Source: Inquilinus sp. Marseille-Q2685
GTDB lineage: Bacteria; Pseudomonadota; Alphaproteobacteria; DSM-16000; Inquilinaceae
DNA length: 64,000 nt
Direction of reading: 5' to 3'
Assembly: GCF_916619195.1 (NCBI RefSeq)
Contig: NZ_CAKAKL010000001.1
Coordinates: 1,054,001 to 1,118,000 of the forward strand
Position 1 is the first letter of the stretch; each line of letters begins with the position of its first letter. A model generated the notes under the pieces. It was not told the DNA's origin. It made no database searches and saw only the letters and a list, made by a program, of their open reading frames with translations. The position numbers were made by a program, and so were the translations under genes. Positions 20,369 to 29,362 of the stretch are shown here, one piece after another.

Positions 20369-21349
20369 CTAGTCCAGCCCCTCCAGATAGGCGGCGATCG
20401 CGGCAAGGTCGTCGGGCGACAGGCTGTGGTAGGGCGGCATCAGATTGCCCGGCTTGACGTGCTGGTTGTCGGCGATCCAGCGCGCGAAGGCCTCGGCATC
20501 GTTCGGCAGCGCCGCGGCGCCGAGCGACAGGCGGCCGCCGACATGGGTCAGGTCCGGGCCGATGGTGCCGCCCGCCTCCGTGCCGCGCACGGCATGGCAG
20601 GCGCCGCAGCCGTTCCGCAGGAACAGATCCCTGCCGCGCCTCGCCGGCTCCAAGGCGGGCTCGCGGGCTGGCGCGGCCTCGGCAGCGAGCCAGGAGTCGT
20701 AGGCGTCTGGTTCGAGCGCCACGACATGCATCGACATCAGCGCATGGGCGCCGCCGCAATATTCCGCGCACTGCGCCCGGCTGACACCGGCCTCGGTGGC
20801 TTCCAGCGTCAGGGTGTTGCTGCGGCCCGGGATCATGTCGAGCTTGCCGCCCAGCTGCGGCGCCCAGAAGCTGTGGATCACATCGTCGGTTTCGAGCCGG
20901 ACGGCCACCGGCCGGCCGACCGGGAGCCGCAGCTCGTTGGCGCTGACGATCTCGCGCCCGTCGCGGTCCTGGTAGACGACCTGCCACCACCAGCGCTTGC
21001 CGGTGATCGTCACCCCCGGCCCCTCGGCGCTCCGGGACCGGGCGGCGCCCGCCTGCATCACCAGGAGGCCGTAGACCAGGAGGGCGCTCAGCACCACGAC
21101 CGGCAGCACGATGCCGCCGCCGACGACGATCCGGTCCGTGGCCAGGACCCGGCGCCAGCCGCCCGGTCCGCGCAGGGCGACGGCGGTGACGACGAGGACG
21201 AGGACCGTCACGGCGGCCGAGATGGCGGTGACGGTCCAGAACAGCGCGTCGATCTCCTGCGCCTCCGTCCCGCGCGGAACGAGCGCGGATTGGACACCCG
21301 CGCAACCGCCGGGCGGCGCGGCGCCCGCCGGTATCGCCCGGCGCCTCAT
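20369..21349 (-). CDS. ctaC: cytochrome c oxidase subunit II fused to cytochrome c
   Basis: 326 aa. Two membrane helices (about 35-58, 75-98), a cupredoxin domain with a complete CuA site (His159, then C194-x3-C198-x3-H202-x2-M205 in AQCAEYCGGAHALM), and a C-terminal cytochrome c domain with CGACH (248-252) and a later NLMPPY methionine. This is the caa3 layout, where electrons enter through a tethered heme. The ATG at 21349 overlaps the upstream cytochrome stop by ATGA; the longer upstream reading frame is out of register with the real upstream protein. Confidence 0.92.
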   Translation of the reverse strand: MRRRAIPAGAAPPGGCAGVQSALVPRGTEAQEIDALFWTVTAISAAVTVLVLVVTAVALRGPGGWRRVLATDRIVVGGGIVLPVVVLSALLVYGLLVMQAGAARSRSAEGPGVTITGKRWWWQVVYQDRDGREIVSANELRLPVGRPVAVRLETDDVIHSFWAPQLGGKLDMIPGRSNTLTLEATEAGVSRAQCAEYCGGAHALMSMHVVALEPDAYDSWLAAEAAPAREPALEPARRGRDLFLRNGCGACHAVRGTEAGGTIGPDLTHVGGRLSLGAAALPNDAEAFARWIADNQHVKPGNLMPPYHSLSPDDLAAIAAYLEGLD

Positions 21350-22443
21350 CGCGCCGCCTCGCCGGTGCCGGCCGCCATTCCGGGCCTGTCGCGGCTGGCG
21401 AAATAGGCGGCGGCGTCCTCGATCTGCCGGTCGGTCAGGCGCCCGGCGATCGGCGCCATGATCGCGCCGTAGGGGGTGCCGCCCCGGACCCCGTCGCGGA
21501 ACAGCCGCAGCTGGCCGGCGACGTACCCGGCGGACAGCCCGTCCAGCCGGGGAAACTGCGACGACCTCTGCCCGGAATGGCAGGCGAGGCAGGGCGGAAC
21601 GGCCTGCCGGGCTGCGCCGTGGAGGGCGATCGCCGCCCCTCTTTCGACCGCCTCGGGATCCCGTGCCGTGTCGCCACCGGCCGGGGGCGGCATGGCCGCG
21701 AAGTCCCGGGCCAGCCTGTCCCGTTCGCCGGGTGGCAGGCCCGCGGCGATCGCCTCCATCATGCCGCTCTGGCGCGCGCCGACGGCGTATTCCTCCAGCG
21801 CCCGCCGAAGATAGGCCTCGTTCTGCCCCTGCAGCGCCGGCGCCGGATCCGCCACCGGGACCCGGCCGGCATCGCCGTGGCACAGGGCGCAGCCGGCCGT
21901 GCCGGATCCGGCGGTCTCGCGTCCGGTCAGCGCGGCATAGTCGCCGGGCGACATGCCGGGCAGCCGGCGGAGGAAGGCGACGACCGGCCAGACCTCGTCG
22001 TCGCGGCCGTCGCCCGGCCATTGCGGCATGCCGGTGAACTTGAAGCCGTGGCGGACGATCCAGAACAGCTCCCTCGCCTCCCAGGCCGCGCCGCTGTCGT
22101 CGAGCGCAGGGGGGGCCGGAACCATGGCGGCGGCGACGGGACTCTGGCGGATTCCGGGCCCGGCGTGGCACGGCTCGCAGCCGGCGGCGAAGTGCCGGGC
22201 GCCCAGGCGGACGAGGCCGGGATCGGCGAGGTCGGGCGCCTCGATGCCGGCGCTGTGGGTGTCAACCGAGCGCCAGAGCACCAGCTTGAGCAGCCGGTCG
22301 GTCAGGGGGAGATGCCCGGCCGACGCGCCGACATTGTAGATCCCTGAGAGAACCAGAACCGCACCGAGAGCCACGGCGCCGGCCACCGCGATCAGCGCGC
22401 CGAACGCCATGGCGCGGCGGCGCGCCGCCGCAGGAACGGGCAT
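21346..22443 (-). CDS. membrane-anchored triheme cytochrome c
   Basis: 365 aa with one N-terminal membrane helix (about residues 12-36) and three heme-binding motifs: CEPCH (89-93), CALCH (185-189) and CLACH (285-289). The first domain has FKFTGMPQWP as likely Met ligand, the others later Met residues. It lies between ctaG and ctaC in the operon, overlapping ctaC by ATGA, so it is probably the electron donor to the CuA subunit, possibly from a dehydrogenase or the bc1 complex. Confidence 0.87.
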   Translation of the reverse strand: MPVPAAARRRAMAFGALIAVAGAVALGAVLVLSGIYNVGASAGHLPLTDRLLKLVLWRSVDTHSAGIEAPDLADPGLVRLGARHFAAGCEPCHAGPGIRQSPVAAAMVPAPPALDDSGAAWEARELFWIVRHGFKFTGMPQWPGDGRDDEVWPVVAFLRRLPGMSPGDYAALTGRETAGSGTAGCALCHGDAGRVPVADPAPALQGQNEAYLRRALEEYAVGARQSGMMEAIAAGLPPGERDRLARDFAAMPPPAGGDTARDPEAVERGAAIALHGAARQAVPPCLACHSGQRSSQFPRLDGLSAGYVAGQLRLFRDGVRGGTPYGAIMAPIAGRLTDRQIEDAAAYFASRDRPGMAAGTGEAAR

Positions 22444-23109
22444 CTAGCCCGCCCTCCGGGAGAATCTCCAGCCGCCGTCGCGGGCTACCGCGGCGAGCCG
22501 GCGGCGCGCGATGGCGATCGCCGCGCCCCCGTAGACCAGCGGGCAGGCCGTCAGCATCAGCAGCCCGGCGAGCTGCTGATCCTCCACCAGTGAACGCGGC
22601 GAGTCCGGATCGAAGCAGGTCGGCGGCAGCGCCGGCGATGCGAGGATTGCACGCGGCGCGAAGGTGAAGAGAACGCCGAGAAGGCAGAACAGCTTGCCGG
22701 TGGCCAGCAGCGCCGCCAGCGGCGTCCAGCCGGCGCGCCGGGCTCCACTGATCACCGCGGACCAGAACCAGAAGGCGGCCAGGACCAGCGAGACATGCAT
22801 CGCCACCGTCAGCGCCGGGCTGCGGCAGGCGGCCGCGAACACGGCCGGCAGATGCCAGCCCCAGATCAGGGCCACCTGGACGGCGGTCGCGGGAAGCAGC
22901 GGCACGGCCTTCGCCGCCCCGCGGCCGCCGGCCGAGCGATCCCACGCGGCCGCGCCCAGCGGCGCCAGCACATTCATCGCGGCGATATGCGCCGCCATAT
23001 GCTCCGTCAGAACACCATCCGAAACGAACATGGAACGGGAACACGACCATTCGAAAAACCGTTCCTGGAGCCCCTCCCCCAAGGCTGAAGATCGCGTCCG
23101 GACGATCAT
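22444..23109 (-). CDS. ctaG: cytochrome c oxidase assembly protein, CtaG (caa3 type)
   Basis: 221 aa as read from 23109, with four to five membrane helices and the family motifs HMAAHIAAMN and WGWHLPAVF; these proteins deliver copper or assist CuB insertion in caa3-type oxidases. The N-terminus is uncertain: an in-frame ATG at 23031 would remove 26 polar residues and start MFVSDGVLTEHM. The 20-bp direct repeat at 23082 falls inside the longer version. First gene of the oxidase operon. Confidence 0.82.
   Translation of the reverse strand: MIVRTRSSALGEGLQERFFEWSCSRSMFVSDGVLTEHMAAHIAAMNVLAPLGAAAWDRSAGGRGAAKAVPLLPATAVQVALIWGWHLPAVFAAACRSPALTVAMHVSLVLAAFWFWSAVISGARRAGWTPLAALLATGKLFCLLGVLFTFAPRAILASPALPPTCFDPDSPRSLVEDQQLAGLLMLTACPLVYGGAAIAIARRRLAAVARDGGWRFSRRAG
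23082..23101 (+). repeat. 20-bp direct repeat, right copy, flanking oxidase cluster
   Basis: Identical, same-orientation copy of the repeat at 17362-17381. It lies at the 5' end of ctaG, so the pair brackets the operon at 5.7 kb spacing. Confidence 0.8.
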
Positions 23110-23125
23110 GCCTCGCGGACCTCGC

Positions 23126-23179
23126 TTGACTCATATAGCTCGCCGGTTATAAGAAAAACATAGCCAACGAGTTATGAGT
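23126..23179 (+). promoter_or_regulatory. promoter and operator of the arsR operon
   Basis: TTGACT (23126-23131), 16-bp spacer, TATAAG (23148-23153). It is overlapped by an inverted repeat: ACTCATATAGCTCG (23129-23142) and CGAGTTATGAGT (23168-23179). Such a palindrome over the promoter fits autorepression by the ArsR-type regulator it precedes. Confidence 0.65.
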
Positions 23180-23183
23180 TCGG

Positions 23184-23507
23184 ATGTCGACCGCCCACGA
23201 CCTGCTCTTCAGGACGCTCGCCGACCCGACCCGGCGGGCTCTTTTCGAGCGGCTGTGCCGTGAAGGAGAGCTGACCGTCGGGACCCTGACGGCTGGCGCC
23301 GGGATCTCGCAGCCGGCGGTCTCGAAGCATCTCGGCGTCCTGAAGCAGGCCGGGCTGGTGCGGGACCGTCATGAGGGCCGCCAGACGCATTACAGCGCGC
23401 AGCGCGGCGCCCTGGCCCCCCTGGTCGACTGGACCAGCCGGATGGCCGGGTTCTGGGAAAGCCGGTTCGACGATCTCGAGGATCTGCTCAAGAGGATGGA
23501 TCAATGA
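23184..23507 (+). CDS. ArsR-family winged-helix regulator
   Basis: 107 aa, normal for the group. The N-terminal part reads LFRTLADPTRRALFERL and the recognition helix region GISQPAVSKHLGVLKQAGLV. It has no cysteine pair for metal, so it is more likely of the SdpR-like subgroup that is paired with SRPBCC proteins. The next gene overlaps by ATGA and is exactly such a protein. Confidence 0.88.
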   Translation: MSTAHDLLFRTLADPTRRALFERLCREGELTVGTLTAGAGISQPAVSKHLGVLKQAGLVRDRHEGRQTHYSAQRGALAPLVDWTSRMAGFWESRFDDLEDLLKRMDQ

Positions 23508-23935
23508 CCAATGCCGCGGCCGAAACCCGCTCCGTCGTCGTCGAACGGGAGATCCTTTATCCGCCGGAGAAGATCTGGCGCGCCCTGACGCAGCCGCACC
23601 TGATCGAGGAGTGGTTGATGAAGAACGACTTCAGCCCCGTGGTGGGCCACCGCTTCAATCTTCGCGGCGACTGGGGCGGCGTGCTGGACTGCAAGGTCCT
23701 CGCGATCGAGCCGAACCGGACGCTGTCCTACAGCTGGGACTTCGCGCATGACGATCCGGCTTACGATCTGAAGAGCGTGGTGATCTGGACCCTCACCCCG
23801 ACGAGCACGGGGACGCATCTGCGTATGGAGCAGTCGGGCTTCCGGCCGGACCAGAAGCAGGCCTATGGCGGTGCCAAGGCCGGGTGGCAGCAGTTCCTCG
23901 CCAAGCTGGAGCAGGTCCTGGCACGCCAGGAGTAA
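23504..23935 (+). CDS. SRPBCC (AHSA1-like) domain protein
   Basis: 143 aa, a single START-like fold: VVEREILYPPEKIWRALTQP at the first strand, EEWLMKNDF and TLSYSWDF later, and a C-terminal long helix (GGAKAGWQQFLAKLEQVL). Overlaps the ArsR gene by ATGA, the commonest context for this family. It may bind a hydrophobic ligand; the target is unknown. Confidence 0.88.
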   Translation: MTNAAAETRSVVVEREILYPPEKIWRALTQPHLIEEWLMKNDFSPVVGHRFNLRGDWGGVLDCKVLAIEPNRTLSYSWDFAHDDPAYDLKSVVIWTLTPTSTGTHLRMEQSGFRPDQKQAYGGAKAGWQQFLAKLEQVLARQE

Positions 23936-23978
23936 GGCCAGAGTTCCCGATCCGCCCCATCTTCGACAGGAGGTCTCA

Positions 23979-24179
23979 TTGAGCCTGTGGGTCCGGCAGA
24001 TTCACCGCTGGCTGTCCATCGCCTTCACGGCGACGGTCGTCGCCAACTTCGCGGCCATGGGGCTGGGAGAGCCTCCCGCATGGGTGGTGTACGCGCCGCT
24101 GCTGCCGCTCTTCCTGCTGCTGTTCACCGGGCTGTACATGTTCGTGCTCCCCTACGCCGCCGGGAGACGCGGCGGATGA
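23979..24179 (+). CDS. small membrane protein with TTG start
   Basis: 66 aa. Start is TTG, set by a perfect AGGAGG at 23968-23973 with 5-nt spacing; no ATG fits. Two hydrophobic segments (about residues 13-30 and 36-58) follow a basic N-terminus (LWVRQIHRWL). It is third in the ArsR-SRPBCC operon, a position it seems to hold in relatives. Function unknown. Confidence 0.65.
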   Translation: MSLWVRQIHRWLSIAFTATVVANFAAMGLGEPPAWVVYAPLLPLFLLLFTGLYMFVLPYAAGRRGG

Positions 24180-24190
24180 CCCGCCCCCAG

Positions 24191-24455
24191 CCCGGATCTC
24201 TCACACCCCCTGCGACCTGCGCCGGTTCAAAATGCCGACGGGGCAGGAGAGCGGCGCAGCGCGATGCCTTTGCATCGGGCAAGCCGTTCGACGCACCCTG
24301 TCGACATTTTCAACCGGCCCGAAGGGTCGTCTTGCGGCGGCCGCCTGCGGGGGCGGGCCGCTCAACCGTATGTCCCTATACGCTTTTCGCGTCCCGCCCC
24401 CGCATCCGACTCGCCGCAAGGCGACGCAGGGCGTAGGGGGTATGAGAGATCCGGG
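24191..24455. repeat. compound palindromic element (nested inverted repeats)
   Basis: About 265 bp with no gene. Outer arms: CCCGGATCTCTCA-type sequence at 24191-24224 and its near-perfect complement at 24421-24455 (30 of 34 matches). Second arms: GCCGGTTCAAAATGCCGAC at 24221-24240 against 24298-24318. Third: TGCGGGGGCGGG (24346-24357) against CCCGCCCCCGCA (24393-24404), a perfect 12-bp pair enclosing CGTAT/ATACG. A CGATGC-CTTT-GCATCG hairpin sits at 24262-24277. Could be a MITE-like insertion, a compound REP element or a structured RNA. Confidence 0.75.
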
Positions 24456-24653
24456 CTAGGGCGCCGCCGGGTTCTTGCCGACAACCTTCTGCAGCTCGCG
24501 GTCGACCTGGACCTTGACGTCCTGCTCGACCCGGACGTTGAGGTTGATCTCGATCGGCTTGTCCGGCGCCTCGACCCGGATCACCGGCGAGCAGGCGCCG
24601 AGCAGCGCGGCGAGAGAAAGGCCGGCGCAAGCGGCGCGGGATCGGTCGGTCAT
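24456..24653 (-). CDS. ynbE: YnbE-family small lipoprotein
   Basis: 65 aa. Signal peptide with lipobox LLGAC (Cys21), then a conserved PIEINLNVRVEQDVKVQVDR stretch (20 residues) typical of YnbE. YnbE partners YdbH in the outer membrane to make a bridge for phospholipid transport between membranes. It starts 14 nt after the ydbH stop. The third usual partner ydbL is not next to it: the compound palindrome follows instead. Confidence 0.85.
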   Translation of the reverse strand: MTDRSRAACAGLSLAALLGACSPVIRVEAPDKPIEINLNVRVEQDVKVQVDRELQKVVGKNPAAP

Positions 24654-24667
24654 CAGGCCCCTTTCCT

Positions 24668-27600
24668 TCAACACGGTGGCCCGGCCCGGCGCCCCAGCCG
24701 CTCCACATAATAGTCCCGGATGCGGTCGCCGATCCGCGCCAGCGCCAGGCTGCGCCGGGCGATGACGTAGAGCGCGCCCGACAGGTTCACGTTGAGCGCG
24801 ATCGGGAAGCCGCCATAGAGATCGGGGTTGGAGCCGCGCACCGCCAGCCGGACATTCGCCTCGCCGTCGCTGCGGCCGTCCAGCGTCGCCCGCAGCGACT
24901 GGTACTGGAAGTTGCGCAGTGACGTCATCAGCGTGTCCATGCCCGGTTCGGCGGCGGCCGCCGCCTTGATCTCGTCCGGCGCCGTCGCGCCGCCGTAGCG
25001 GATCTCGCCCGGGCCGCGCGTCGCCAGCACGCCGTTCTCGACCACGATCGTGTCGCGGTCGAGGCGGAACGGGATGGTGCCGTCGACAATGCCAGTGGCG
25101 CGGACATCGTCCAGCCCGGCCGCGGCCACGGCCCGGGCGAGGTCCAGCCCTTCGATCCGCAGCACCGAGGGCCGCCGCCGGCCGGCGCCGCCTTCGACAC
25201 TGACCTTCGCCCCGGTCCAGTCCAGCGCCAGCCGCCGCAGGTCGACGCCGCCGGCCTGGCTCCAGCCGAAGCGGGCGTCGACATCGGTCAGGGGCGGCGT
25301 CTCGTCGTCGACGAGGAAGCGGCCGATCCGGACCCGCTGCCCGGCCGGGAGGCGCAGCGGCGAGAACCGGTCGAGCCGCAGCTCGGCCGCCGCCGCCTCG
25401 GCCCGTCCCCAGGGCGTGCGGAAGGCGGCGTTGCGCAGCCGCAGGCCCAGCGAGGTCTCGGCGGCGCTGCCCCAGGCGATCCGGCCGCTGCCCTCCATCC
25501 GGCCGTCGACACAGGCCAGCGGCAGCCCGGCCAGGGCCGGCACCACGTCCTTCGGCTGCAGCCCGCGCCGCCGGAACCGCAACGGGTCCAGCACCAGGTC
25601 GAGCCCGCCGTCGCCGGTGGTCAGGTCGTGCCGGCCGGTACCGGCAGCGCGGGCCCGGCCCTCCGGATCGGTCAGCTCCGCCTCCAATGACAGGACGTCG
25701 GTGGACGCGTCGAGCCGGCTGCGCAGCTGCGCCTTCATCGGCACCACCGGATTGCCCTCGATCGCCAGCCGCGCCGCGGTGAGGGTGGCGTCGACCGGGA
25801 CTGTCGCGCCGGGGACGACCGCGGCCTCGGCGTCGACGTCCTCGACCGACAGCCCGGCATCGGGCAGCGCCAGCTTGCCGTCCGACGCGGTCAGGCGGTA
25901 GCTGCCCTCGGGCTGCGCCGCCGGGGCGATGGCGAGGACCGGGGTGGTCGCGGTCAGCCGGGTGGCGTCCGCGCCGGCGCCGATCGACAGGTCCAGGGCC
26001 AGGGCCGGCATGGCGGCCCGCACCAGGGGCGGCCGGTCGCTGTCGAGATCGGTCTCCAGCAGCGGCCTTCCCTCCGCATCCGGGCACAGCAGCGCCGATG
26101 CCGGCTGGGCCAGGCGCAGCCGCGGCGTGAAGTCCTGCGCCGGCAGGATCAGCGACAGGCACTCGCCATGCACCGGCCGCACCGTCAGGTGCTGGCCCAC
26201 GGTGTCGACGCGAACGGTGCCCTGCGCCGTGGCGTTGCCGCCCTCCTTGCCCGGCAGTCCGATGGCCGAGCTGCCCGACAGCGTCGCGGTCCAGCCGGTG
26301 TCAGTGGTCTCGCCCGACACCGTCATCGGGCCGGGGTCGATGGTCAGGCCGATCGCCTCGAAGGGATCGAGGTCCAGCACCGCCTCCGGCACCCGCACCT
26401 TGGCCTGGCCGGCATCGTTCAGCCCGAGCTCGGCGTCGATCGAGCCGGCGACGTCGAAGCCGGCGACATTGCCCCTGGTCGCGCCGGCCAGCCGGGTCCA
26501 CCAGGTGTCGGCCTCGCGGCTGAACTCCAGCCGCTGCGGACCGCCGTCGCCGGGCAGCCAGTCGAGGTCGACCGACAGCTTGCCGGAGGCGAAGCGCCCG
26601 GCCACCTTCCAGGGCCGGCTGCCCGCCAGCGTCAGCGTGCCGCCGGACAGATCGATGGTGGCGCTCAGCTGCCCGGTCTGCAGCGCCACGCCGGTGCCCG
26701 CCTGGACTCCGTCGGTCGAGACCCGGATGAAGCCGTCGGCCAGCAGCTTCGGCAGCTCGTCCAGGCTGGGCAGGCCGGGCGTGCGCAGCGTCAGCCAGGC
26801 ATTGACGTTGGCCTTGCCGGTGACGCCGCCCTCGAAGCCCAGGGCCGGCGCCACCGCGCCGAGATTGTCGGCGGCGACCTGCAGCGCCAGGTCCGTGCCC
26901 TCGCCCTGCTTCGCCCCCTGCAGCTGCAGCCCCAGGCTGCCGTCGCCGCTGCCGATCTTGGCGCCGATGATCAGCTGCTGCAGCCGCTGCAGCGTGCCGT
27001 TGCCCTGCACGCCAAAATCGCGGAACCGGGCGGCGCCGCGCTCGACCTCGGCGACCGTCAGCGCGCCCTGGATCTCGCCGCTGCTGTCGCGCTCGCCGCC
27101 ATAGGCGATCCAGCCGCTGACCCCGTTCAGCGCCAGCCCTTCCGACCGGAAGCTCGCCTGCTCCAGCTGCACGCCGCCATAGACCTGGCCCTCGGGCGTG
27201 TTGGTCAGGTCGAACTTGGCCTGGGCCACGCCGCCGGCGCCGGCCGGGCGCAGCTTTCCGCTCCACACCAGCCGCCCCAGCTCGTTCACCGCGCCTTCGG
27301 CCTCGACCGGGGTCTGGATCCGGCCCCAGGGGGTGTCGATCACGATCGTGCTGTCGCGCACCGAGATGGTCTGGAACGGAATCGCGCCCAGCCCCCGCCT
27401 CCTCCCCGCCGCCGCCCTCCAGCACCTCCATCCGCGGCAGCTCCAGCGTGCCGGACCGGTCGATGCCGAGGCGGATCGACACGCCGGACAGCTCGATCGA
27501 GGACAGGTGGCCTTCGCGGATCAGCGTCCAGGGGTTGAAGCCGAGGGAGATGCGGTCGATCGTGATCCGCCCCTCCGCCACCGCGATCCCGCCGATCTCG

Positions 27601-27791
27601 GCCGAGCCGAGATCGACGCTGGACACGGTCAGCCGCTCGACCGGCACGCCCTCGGCCCGGAGCCGGGCGATCGCCTCCGCCTCCACCCAGCCGGGCAGCA
27701 GCTGCCGCCCGGCGATGGCGAGCCCGACCAGGGCAGCAAGCAGCGCCGAGAGGCCGATGGCCCAGCGGCGGCGGGGGAGGAATCGCGCCAT
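24668..27791 (-). pseudogene. ydbH: ydbH (AsmA-like intermembrane lipid bridge), frameshifted
   Basis: The N-terminal part (27791 to about 27395) reads MARFLPRRRWAIGLSALLAA, an inner-membrane anchor, then beta-strand repeats ending LELPRMEVLEGGGGEE. The rest (about 27400 to 24668) continues in another frame from AIPFQTISVRDSTIVIDTP and has the YdbH C-terminal domain (about 890 aa) up to GRRAGPPC. The total span is 3124 nt, one more than a multiple of three, and the break lies in a G-rich run (GCGGGGAGG). It is either a true frameshift or a sequencing indel; if a GTG at 27361 is used, a truncated protein without membrane anchor could be made. Confidence 0.85.
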
Positions 27792-27838
27792 TCCGCCACT
27801 CTAACCGAGGCGGACCGCCGGGACAGCAGGTGAGATGC

Positions 27839-29266
27839 TCAGTACGAGGGGGAAGGCTCCGCCTGCGGCGCGGCGCAGGCCGCGCGGAACAGCAGCGGCG
27901 CCGCGACGATGGCCGTGACCAGAAAGGCGGCACCGCCGGCGCCGAAGGCCCAGGCGTAGCCGTCGACGGCATCCGGCCGGGCCGCGGCAACGGACATCAG
28001 CGCGGCCAGCCCGACGGTCGGCCCCAGCTCCATCGCCGGGTTCATCACGCCGCCGGCGAGGCCGGCCTGCTGCTGCGGCACGTTCATCGTCGACAGCACG
28101 GCGGAGCCGGAGAACATCAGCGATAGGCCGGCGGCGAGCAGGACCATGCCCGGCAGCAGGCCGGCGGCATAGCCCGTGTCGTGGCCGAGGCTGGCGAGGA
28201 GCCCCAGCCCGCCGGCCGCGACCAGCAGGCCCGCCACGGTGACCCGCGCGGGGCCGAAGCGGCCGACCAGGGCCGGCGCGACGTGGTTCGTCGCCATCAG
28301 GGCGACGGCGAAGGGCAGGAAGGCGAGCGCTGTGGCCAGCGGTGTCCATGCCCTCGCGCCCTGGAGATACAGCGACAGGATGAACTCGATCAGGGCGGAG
28401 CCGGCGGCCGCGAGCAGCATGCCGAGCAGCCCGGTGACGCGGCAGCCGCTCGCCAGGAAGCCAGGCGGCAGCAGCGGGTCCCGGACGATGCGCTCGACGC
28501 CCAGGAACCCGGCCAGCAGCGCGGCGCCGGCGGCCAGCGGTCCCCACACGCCGGCGGACGACCAAGGATGCTCGCCGCTCGCGATCAGGCCGTAGCTCGC
28601 CAGCACGATGCCCGCGGTGGCCAGCAGCGCCCCGGCCGGATCCAGGCCCGGCCGGTGGGCGGACGCATCGGCCCGGCCGGCCGGCAGCAGGCCCCGCGTC
28701 GACGCCAGCCCGGCCAGGGCGACCAGGACCGGGACGGCGAACATCCAGCGCCACGACACCCAGGTGGTCAGGATGCCCGAGGCGACGAATCCCAGGATCG
28801 CGCCGAGGACCGACACGCCGCCCCAGGCCGCCATCGCCCTTCCATAGGCCGCGGACTCCGGGAACAGCGCGCGCAGCACCGCCATCGCGGCAGGCGCCGT
28901 CAGCGCGCCGCCGACGCCCTGGGCGAAGCGCGCCCCGACCAGCACCGCGAAGCCGGGGGCCGCGGCGGCCGCCAGGGAGGCGGCGCCGAACAGGGTCAGC
29001 CCCAGGGCGAAGATGCGCCGCCCGCCGTAGCGGTCCGCCAGCCGTCCGCCGAACAGCAGCAGCCCGCTGAACGGCAGGCCGTAGGCCACCTGCAGCAGCA
29101 GCAGGTCCGCCGGGATCAGGGCGAACTCGGCGGCGATCCGGGGCAGCGGCACCATGATCAGGGCGATGGTGAAGATCAGCGTCCCCTGCACCACTGCGAG
29201 GATGGTGAAGCCGATCCTCGTCCTCGATGGCGAGGCGGCGTCATCGGACGATCGATGTGCGGTCAT
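27839..29266 (-). CDS. MFS exporter, DHA2/EmrB-like
   Basis: 475 aa from 29266, 14 hydrophobic segments. Family marks: GGRLADRYGGRR in the first loop, RFAQGVGGALTAPAAMAVL in helix 4-5 and GAILGFVASGILTTWVSWRWMF (14-TM drug/proton antiporter motif C region). Exporter of drugs or toxic compounds in the inner membrane. The start at 29266 has TCTGGAG 7 nt upstream; the longer in-frame start at 29326 lies inside a palindrome. A perfect 11-bp inverted repeat is the likely operator. Confidence 0.87.
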   Translation of the reverse strand: MTAHRSSDDAASPSRTRIGFTILAVVQGTLIFTIALIMVPLPRIAAEFALIPADLLLLQVAYGLPFSGLLLFGGRLADRYGGRRIFALGLTLFGAASLAAAAAPGFAVLVGARFAQGVGGALTAPAAMAVLRALFPESAAYGRAMAAWGGVSVLGAILGFVASGILTTWVSWRWMFAVPVLVALAGLASTRGLLPAGRADASAHRPGLDPAGALLATAGIVLASYGLIASGEHPWSSAGVWGPLAAGAALLAGFLGVERIVRDPLLPPGFLASGCRVTGLLGMLLAAAGSALIEFILSLYLQGARAWTPLATALAFLPFAVALMATNHVAPALVGRFGPARVTVAGLLVAAGGLGLLASLGHDTGYAAGLLPGMVLLAAGLSLMFSGSAVLSTMNVPQQQAGLAGGVMNPAMELGPTVGLAALMSVAAARPDAVDGYAWAFGAGGAAFLVTAIVAAPLLFRAACAAPQAEPSPSY

Positions 29267-29316
29267 TCCGTGTCTCCAGAAGCTGGGCCCGACCCTCGGG
29301 CCGGAATCTGTCGACA

Positions 29317-29344
29317 TATCATTCAATAAAACAATTGAATGATA
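29317..29344. promoter_or_regulatory. perfect palindromic operator upstream of MFS gene
   Basis: TATCATTCAAT (29317-29327) and ATTGAATGATA (29334-29344), perfect 11-bp arms with 6-bp spacer in an AT-rich patch about 50 bp upstream of the MFS start. Looks like a TetR or MarR site, though no such regulator gene is adjacent. Confidence 0.65.
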
Positions 29345-29362
29345 AAGATTAAACAGTTGTCC

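Noticed and set aside
18702-21305. Long minus-strand frame overlapping oxidase subunits I and II
   Set aside because: Out of frame with the clearly conserved COX sequences; composition is Arg/Ala-rich.
24201-24459. Short open frames on both strands in the compound palindrome
   Set aside because: They follow from the inverted-repeat symmetry and have no protein-like composition or ribosome sites.
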